Of a stretch of 64,000 bases of DNA, positions 57,212-64,000 are shown piece after piece. The position numbers were made by a program, and so were the translations under genes. The notes beneath the pieces are model-generated. The model was not told where the DNA came from. It saw only the letters and a program-made list of their open reading frames with translations, and made no database searches. The number at the start of each line of letters is the position of its first letter. Position 1 is the first letter of the stretch. This DNA is from Gigaspora margarita (Eukaryota; Glomeromycota; Glomeromycetes; Diversisporales; Gigasporaceae): positions 117,161 to 181,160 of the forward strand of contig WTPW01000362.1 of NCBI GenBank assembly GCA_009809945.1, given 5' to 3'.

Positions 57212-57429
57212 CCGTATCCTATCATGAATAAGCACCTCCTTTTTTGAAATTTCAAACTCAACATTCTTGATAACTATCTTATCAAACTTAATAAAAATTT
57301 TTTTATTTAAATTTTATAGATCTATAAAATTTAAATAAAAAAATTTTTATTAAGTTTGATAAGATAGTTATCAAGAATGTTGAGTTTGAAATTTCAAAAA
57401 AGGGGGTGCTTATTCATGATAGGATACGG
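57212..57429. mobile_element. 218-bp almost perfect palindrome, AATAAGC-core TIR group
   Basis: Flanked by TA; from CCGTATCCTATCATGAATAA through GCACC to the centre ATAGATCTAT, the two 109-bp arms differ at about one position. It shares the CCGTA start and AATAAGCACC core with 28148-30557. The lack of decay suggests recent insertion or arm correction. Confidence 0.85.
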
Positions 57430-57433
57430 TAAG

Positions 57434-58363
57434 TTAATTGATAATCTGCCTGTTAACTGGAAAGTGACGAAATGTGGCATGCTTCTATCTAAAATTTTTT
57501 CTTATTAAGTTAACAACATATGCCCACTAATTGAAAGTTGTAGAGCTCATTGAGATGCATCTAACAGTAGTTAGATCATCCAAATTAGCACAGTAGATGG
57601 TGAGATATCATTAAAAAACAATTGGCTGACTATATAAAATCCCGTGACAGAGATTACATATAAAAATCACTATAGGCAAAATGTGGTGTGCTTCCATCTA
57701 AAAGTTTTTTTCTTATGAAGTTAACGATACATGTCAACTAATTAAAAGTTGTAGAGCTCGTTGAGATGCATCTAACAGTAGTTAGATCATCCTAATCAGC
57801 CCAGTGAATGGCAGATTTCATCAAAAAATGATTGGCTGACTATATAAAATCTCTATATAAAACAAACATTGTTTACATAAAGATTTTATATAGTCAGCCA
57901 ATCGTTTTTTGATGATATCTCGCCATCCGCTGAGCTAATTTGGATGATCTAACCACCGTTAGATGCGTCTTAATGAGCTCTACAACTTTCAATTAGTAAA
58001 CATGTATCCAATAGTTAAAAAACTTTATTACCTAAAATATCATTAAGTATCTGGCTAAGTTCAGCCTGATCATTAACTTAGTAAGAAAAAACTTTTAGAT
58101 GGAAGCATGCCACATTTCGCCTATAGCGATTTTTATATGTAATTTCCGTTATGGGATTTTATATAGTTGGTCAATCGTTTTTTGACTATATCTCGCTATC
58201 CACTGGGCTGATTTGGATAATCTAACCACCATTAGATGTGTTTTAGCAAGCTCTACAACTTTTAATTAGTAGGCATATGCGTTAACTTAATAAGAAAAAA
58301 AAATTTTAGATGGAAGCACGCCACATTTTGTCACTCTCCAGTTGACAGGTAGATTATCAATTA
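57434..58363. mobile_element. Foldback element with duplicated arms (A-A-A'-A')
   Basis: Outer ends TTAATTGATAATCTGCCTGT and, inverted, TTAATTGATAATCTACCTGT. Each half contains two tandem copies of a ~200-bp arm: GGCATGCTTCTATCTAAAA, TTGAAAGTTGTAGAGCTCAT, CATCTAACAGTAGTTAGATC and TTGGCTGACTATATAAAATC. Arm copies start near 57470, 57685, 57890 (inverted) and 58100 (inverted). The ~80-bp GAGCTC-centred block also occurs in the foldbacks at 8432-8895 and 40543-41835. Confidence 0.8.
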
Positions 58364-58418
58364 ATATAACATATCAGATATAATTATTTGCATGTTGATG
58401 TTATAATAAATTTATTAT

Positions 58419-58939
58419 TATTTTTTTTTTTTTTTAACTTTGGCGAATCTTGCCGTGACTTTATTATAAATCTTTATGCGAACCCCGAAGGGTATTACAT
58501 TTATTAACTATGTTAACATGTTTACAACTAGCCTGACTTCACCCGGTTACTACTAATAGCACAGAGATGCGACCCACCGCAATGACCCCTGAAGAGGTCA
58601 CTTCGCCGAACACCGAAACAGAATTTTAGCTAAACGGGTCGGCGGCGCCACGAGTTCATGTAGTATCAATGTAGATCCAGACTTAGGCCTCACATTACGT
58701 CTCGTGACTTTGGTTATTCCAAATCGGGGTCCTAGCACGATTTTCTTCATAGCCACAAATTCTCGAAATAACAGCTGCCCAATTAAGTCTGTCATATGAC
58801 ATCCTGGGTCCCTGTTTCCCATAGTGTTTCAGTTCTCTAATCGGCTGGCTTTTTTATTTCACCTTTGGGAGGAATTGAACCGGCAACCTTGCGATTTGTA
58901 TCTTCGGAGCATAACCGCTATGCTATCGACCCGGAGGAC
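58419..58939 (-). mobile_element. tRNA-derived SINE, full length
   Basis: Read on the minus strand. The head (58939 to about 58855) has RNA polymerase III promoter elements: box A TAGCATAGCGG and box B GGTTCAATTCC, 35-40 bp apart as in tRNA genes. The body is much GC-richer than its surroundings and the element ends in poly-A (58435-58421). A 16-17-bp target duplication, ATAATAAATTTATTAT (58403-58418) versus ATAATAAAATTTATTAT (from 58940), flanks it. The cloverleaf is imperfect, so the parent tRNA is unclear. A 75-codon frame in the body (58822-58598) has no known domain. Confidence 0.85.
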
Positions 58940-58963
58940 ATAATAAAATTTATTATAATTCTA

Positions 58964-59144
58964 TTACTATAAATTAATATTAATATATTTTTTAAAAAAA
59001 TTTACTTTCATTCATTATGCACACTTTGTACCTTTGAGTTTTAAAAAATTGACCTCTGTTTATTATGCACACTGTGTATCTTTGAAATTAGTTTGAGGTA
59101 TAAATAATATTAATAACATGCATTAGTAAGTTACCTACAGTATA
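58964..59144. other. Short AT-rich spacer
   Basis: Contains a tandem-like pair, TTATGCACACTTTGTACCTT and TTATGCACACTGTGTATCTT (about 59017 and 59060). Nothing else recognised. Confidence 0.4.
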
Positions 59145-59318
59145 CAGTCAGACCTCCCTAAATGCAACCCCCTTAAATGCAGCACCTCTCTAAATGCAAC
59201 TTTAAAGTCTGGCCCAAATATATTTCTAACCTCTATAAATACAATTTTTCTTATTGTTCTCTAAATTCTAGCTATCAAAAGTTTGGCCCAATGACTTGCA
59301 TTTAGAGAGGTCTGACTG
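59145..59318. mobile_element. 174-bp pogo-type MITE, copy 3
   Basis: CAGTCAGACCTCCCTAAATG and inverted CAGTCAGACCTCTCTAAATG with TA flanks. Close to copy 2 (55642-55815) over the whole length, same orientation. Confidence 0.9.
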
Positions 59319-59390
59319 TATTGCAAGAATAATAAGGTTTATAACATAATTTTTAATAAAAACTATAATCAGTATTACTAACTTTACTAG

Positions 59391-59513
59391 CCAAACCAAA
59401 TTTGTTAGCTATTTCAGCCATAAAATTGGCCAATTCAGCCAAAAAAAAATATATAACTTTAGCTGAATTGGCTATTTTATAGCTGGCCAATAATATGTTT
59501 GGGCAGTAAAATT
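59391..59513. repeat. Imperfect hairpin
   Basis: AGCCATAAAATTGGCCAATT and the run CAGCCAAAA pair with TTTAGCTGAATTGGCTATTT and AGCTGGCCAATAA. CCAAAC at one end and GTTTGGGC at the other suggest a short MITE. No target site read. Confidence 0.5.
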
Positions 59514-59627
59514 GCCAACACTGACTATAATAATTTTAACATGAACTAACTCAACTCTAGCCACATATTGTAATTATTAGAATAGTAAACAAGTTTTTAT
59601 AAGAATTTTTATAATAATTTTTGATAA

Positions 59628-61349
59628 GGGCACTGACAGATATTACGTAATATTGTTAGGGGGTAGGGGTAGACCAAAATCTTACGTTATACTATATAAT
59701 ATATATAATTCTATATATAATATATTACTAATAGATTAAAATTTTGAGTATTAATTAAATTTATATAAAATACAAATATATACTATAATAGTGTATTTTT
59801 GAGTGCTGAAAAGTTTATTTAGGGGTCAAGTTATAATTTATTAGTAAAATTTTGCATGATACTAAATTTTCTATATTTTTATTAATAAAAATATAGAAAA
59901 TTCTATATTATGCAAAATTTTACTAAGGCCACACAAACTAATAAAATTGGTTCTCATAACCTGGCCAGGTCACTTTTTTTAAAAAGTTAAAAATTTTTGT
60001 TATAATAAATTTTTTTTTGAAAAAAAAATTTATAAAAATTTTATATTAAAAAAATTTTTAAATATAACATTTTTTGCCAACCGGTCGGGTTCTATTTGCT
60101 TGTCTCATGTTATGAGAACCAACTAATTTAATTTGCGTGGGCTAATTAATTATAACTTGAAGCTCTAAGTAAACTTGTTTAGCACTAAAAACTACATCCT
60201 GACAGCATATAATTATTGAATTTTTTCAATTCTTGAAATAAAGATGAGTAAAATTGGTAAATTTTCATCAAAATGTAATATTGCTCACCTTTATTTGAAA
60301 ATTTAAAAAAATCAAAAAATATATGCTGATATAGTGTATTTTTTGATGCTGACATGTTTACTTAGAGCTAAAAGTTATGATTAATTAGTACAATTTTGCA
60401 TTATGTGGAATTTTCTATATTTTTATTAATAAAAATATAGAAAATTCAGAATTATGCAAAATTGTACTAATGAATTCTAACTTTGAGCTCTAAGTAAACT
60501 TGTTCAGCACCAAAAGATACACTATATTGGTGTATATTTGTTTGATTTTAATAAATTTTCACATAAAGATGAGCAATATTACATTTTGATAAAAATTTAC
60601 TAATTTTACTCATCTTTATTTCAAGAATTGAAAAAAATTAAATAATCATATACCACCAGAATGTAGTTTTTAGTACTGGACAAGTTACTTAGGGCTTAAA
60701 GTTATAATTAATTAGTAAAATTTTGCATGATGCAGAATTTTCTATATTTTTATTAATAAAAATATAGAAAATTCAGCATCATGCAAAATTTTACTAATTA
60801 ATTATAACTTAAGGCCCTAATTAAATTTGTTTAGCACTAAATTCTACATGATTTTTGTATATAATTATTTAACTTTTTTATTTTTTTAAATATAGAAGAG
60901 TAAAATTGGTAAATTTTTATCAAAAATGCATTTTTCTCATCTTTATTTAAAAAATCAAGAAAATTAAAAGAATATATACTTAAATAATATATTTTTTAGT
61001 GTTGAGCAAGTTTACTTAGAGCTCAAATTAATTATTTATTAGTAAAATTTTGCATAATGCAGAATTTTCTATATTTTTATTAATAAAAATACAAATAATT
61101 CTGTATTATGCAAAATTTTGCTAATGAAATATGACTTTGGGCACTAAATAAACGTTCTTAGCATGCAAAAATACATTATTTTAGTATATAATTACATTTT
61201 AAATAAGTTTATTTAGGGCCCAAAATTATAATCTATTAGTAAAATTTTGATAAAATTTTTTTTAAAATCGACCAATCAGAATCGTCTTATGTGGGGGGAG
61301 GGGGGTACCCCCTTGATAAAAAAATATTACATAATATCTGTCAGTACCC
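59628..61349. mobile_element. PIF/Harbinger-like element filled with palindromic modules, TAA target
   Basis: Ends GGGCACTGACAGATATTACG and, inverted, GGGTACTGACAGATATTATG are flanked by TAA (59625-59627, 61350-61352), with G-runs just inside. The interior has four copies of a palindrome built as TTAGTAAAATTTTGCAT, AATTTTCTATATTTTTATT centre, and its inverse, joined by spacers with GATGAGTAAAATTGGTAAAT/ATTTACTAATTTTACTCATC. Another inverted pair (GGTTCTCATAAC, 59953 and 60110) marks a nested piece. No transposase. Confidence 0.9.
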
Positions 61350-61455
61350 TAAAAGCCACAATTATTTTAATGCGAACTTAACTATAAAATGTATTATATG
61401 TCAAGTAAGTTTGTACTACTATTTTAAATAATAATTTATAATAGAAATTAGGCTA

Positions 61456-63862
61456 GAGACATTTATTGCCTGATTATTTAGGGGGAGGGGTCAGAGGAAT
61501 TGTCAGGTGCTATATAATATAGTATTATTAGCCAATCAAAATTGCCAATTTGGATTGAGAAATTGCTTAACCAGACTTATGGTTTGGTCTGGATCTGGTC
61601 TGAAGTCTGCAGACTGGTCTAAGTCCAAATATATTTATATATTTTTTTTTGGTGCTGAACAAGTTTACTCAGTGCATGAAGTTAGAATTAATTTGTAAAA
61701 TTTTGTAAATCATAAGATTTTGTAGAATTTTATTAATAAAATTCTATAAAATCTTATAATTCACAAATTTTTATTAATTAATTCTAACTTTATGCACTAA
61801 GTAAACTTGGTTAGCATCTAAAAATACATCAAATCACATAATAATTTTTACTTTACTTGAAATTTAGAGAATAGATGCATAGTTTTGGATTTTTGATCAA
61901 AAAAGTTAAATTTAAGCATCCTATCTTCAAATTTTATGTAAAATAAAAACTAAACTGTTGATTAATGTATTTTTAGGTGCTAACAAGTTTACTTAGTGCA
62001 TTAAGTTAGAATTAATTAGTAAAATTTTGTGAATCATAANATTTTATAGAATTTTATTAATAAAAATTCTATAAAATCTTATGATTCACAAAATTTTACT
62101 AATTAATTCTAACTTAATGCACTAAGTAAACATGTTAGCACCTAAAAATATATTAAATCGATAGTGTAGTTTTTATTTTACATGAAATTTGAAGATAGGA
62201 TGCTTAAATTTGACTTTTTTGATCAAAAATCCAAAATTATATATCTATTCTCTAAATTTCAAGTAAAGTAAAAATTATTATGTGATTTGATGTATTTTTA
62301 GGTGCTAAACAAGTTTACTTACTGTATAAAGTTAGAGTTAATTAATAAAAATTTGTGAATTATAAGATTTTATAGAATTTTATTAATAAAATTCTATAAA
62401 ATCTTATGAGTTACAAGATTTCACTATTTAATCCTGATTTAATGCACTAAGTAAACTTATTCAGCATCTAAAAATATATTAAATCAGCCGAATTATTTTA
62501 TTTTACTTAAAATTTGGAGAAAAGATACTTAATTTGACTTTTTTAAAAAATCATTGAAAGATCTTCCGTAACTCTACTCACCAATCACCTGTACCAACAT
62601 ATATGCTAATACTTCAAAAATAAAGTCTAAAAAAAACAGTAGAAAAACTAATGAAAACATGCAACCTGGCAGCTATTATTTAGGAATACAATTAACTGAG
62701 TATCTGCTAATAGCTTTAGAGTTTGTCACTCACCACAAAACTGGTACTTGTTATTTAGAGATAAAGTTCATAGACTACTTGCTAACAAGCTTAGAGTTTA
62801 TCACTAACCAAAATCTAAGAAGTACTTGGCAGCTCTCTGATGGATTTTGGACTTATATAGGAAGAACTACTGTTTTACCATGTTACAAGTGAACCTCACT
62901 TGGTGTTTTGGTTCATAAAGAATTTTCAAAAAAAACAGGCTTTTTGGTATACCCTTCAAAAGATCTGCTATATTTACTGCTTCCAAAAAGGAAAGACACT
63001 AACCATATTGAATACAATAGTTACAAGTAGCTTGGAAACAAGTAATGTGAAATGACGTGTAAGATTTACAGAAAACTACTAAATGAAGATTCTAGAAGCT
63101 TTTTCTTCAAACAGTCTGGTCAATATGACTGCTTTTTGTTTAACATACTGGGATCTGGGCCAGTTTTTGGCTGGACAAGGTTATCGATATTAACAATTTT
63201 TATTCTTAAAGTCTGACTGACAAGTTATTGTAAAGATAGTTTGTTCAGCTAACTCTGGGCCTCAGATAAAAATTAATTAGTAGCAGAAGACCATTGTGAA
63301 GACTAAGCTTCTTATTTCTTTGAAATTGTAATATATTATTCTCTTTTGCATGTAATAATATTAAATTCAATAAATGAAAAAGAGCAAGGTTTCAGTTATA
63401 AAATGGAAAAACATTTTTGACTTTTTTGATTAAAAATCAAAAACCATGTATCTAATATCTAAATTTTAAGTAAAATAAAAATATTTTTGCTGATTTGATG
63501 TATTTTTGGATGTGGAACAAGTTTACTTAGTCATAAAGTTAGACTTAATTAATAAAAATTTGTGAATTATAAGATTTTATATAAATTTATTAATAAAATT
63601 CTATAAAATCTTATGATTTACAAAATTTTAGTAATTAATTCTAACTTCATGTGCTAAATATACAAAAATATATATAAACATATTCAGATTCAGATTAGTC
63701 TGCAGACTTTGGACCAAATCTGAACCAAATTCAAACTTGACTAAAGTCTGATTTGGGACTGGTCAATATATATTATTTGCTTGAATTTGATTGGCTAATT
63801 TTAGTATCAAGTGGGGGAAGGGCTACTCTTTTAAAAGGTGGAAATTACCTGATAAATGTCTC
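61456..63862. mobile_element. PIF/Harbinger-like element with 327-bp palindromic array
   Basis: Ends GAGACATTTATTGCCTGATT and, inverted, GAGACATTTATCAGGTAATT share the GACATTTATT core of 16606-16752; the flanks (CTA and TAA) are not a clean duplication. Inside, a second pair of motifs (GGTCTGAAGTCTGCAGACT near 61597, AGTCTGCAGACTTTGGACC near 63700) encloses the same double-palindrome array as 21545-23400. A unique ~880-bp stretch (about 62545-63420) interrupts the array; its 77-codon frame (62659-62892) has no domain but contains two similar halves (ITEYLL/IDYLLTSLEF-type). Confidence 0.75.
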
Positions 63863-64000
63863 TAACTTATGATAATTCTAATACAACCTTTTTATTATTA
63901 CTAATATAAACTGCAATGGCTTATTCATAATTATGTTCTGCATGTTACTGAAATAATGAGTAAAATTTGTAATAAAATTTTTACAGTAACTAATGATAGT

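Noticed and set aside
58850-58939. Functional tRNA gene
   Set aside because: Box A and B are good, but acceptor and T stems do not pair properly, and the sequence continues into a SINE body with poly-A and a target duplication.

Overview
The window reads as a very AT-rich (roughly three quarters A+T by eye) eukaryotic nuclear scaffold. It carries one 466-base assembly gap and several ambiguous bases. The coding relics suggest a fungus: a decayed Sel1-like repeat gene, hAT transposases, a non-LTR retrotransposon with a CCHC knuckle, and a small secreted peptide with a Kex2-type site. An arbuscular mycorrhizal fungus (Glomeromycotina) is my best guess. That is inference from gene families and base composition; no diagnostic host gene is present.

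Only one gene looks intact: a 91-residue secreted cysteine- and glycine-rich protein on the minus strand (14268-14543). It lies in an island (about 13.7-20.4 kb) with fewer transposons and less extreme AT content. Almost everything else is mobile DNA and its decay products.

Layout. 0-4 kb: a 9-bp and a 33-bp tandem repeat, then a decayed hAT transposase split by a 192-bp element with a clean target-site duplication. 4-10 kb: foldback elements, an LTR-like repeat and a minisatellite. 9-13.7 kb: a degenerate tandem-repeat domain that changes from a ~105-bp to a ~330-410-bp period. 13.7-20.4 kb: the gene island. 20.5-23.4 kb: a hAT element packed with CCCGGGTGACCC-type repeats, then a ~327-bp double-palindrome array that runs into the gap. 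24.5-33.6 kb: one minus-strand LINE relic (ORF1 zinc knuckle, endonuclease, reverse transcriptase) cut by at least four transposons, one of which hosts a 1.37-kb palindrome. 33.9-43.1 kb: two copies of a direct repeat flank a Sel1-repeat pseudogene; the copies serve as empty-site controls for five insertions. 44-58 kb: nested TA-target, hAT and pogo-type elements and foldbacks. 58.4-58.9 kb: a GC-richer tRNA-derived SINE. 59.1-63.9 kb: a pogo-type MITE, then two Harbinger-type elements filled with palindromic modules.

Target-site duplications are often readable: 8 bp (hAT), TA (pogo/mariner-like), TTA or TAA (PIF/Harbinger-like), 10 bp (Mutator-like) and 6 bp (unassigned). No autonomous DNA transposon or complete LINE is visible, so these elements must have been moved by enzymes encoded elsewhere. 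The most unusual signals are short internal modules shared by elements whose ends belong to different superfamilies, and a TIR series sharing the core AATAAGC that otherwise varies widely.
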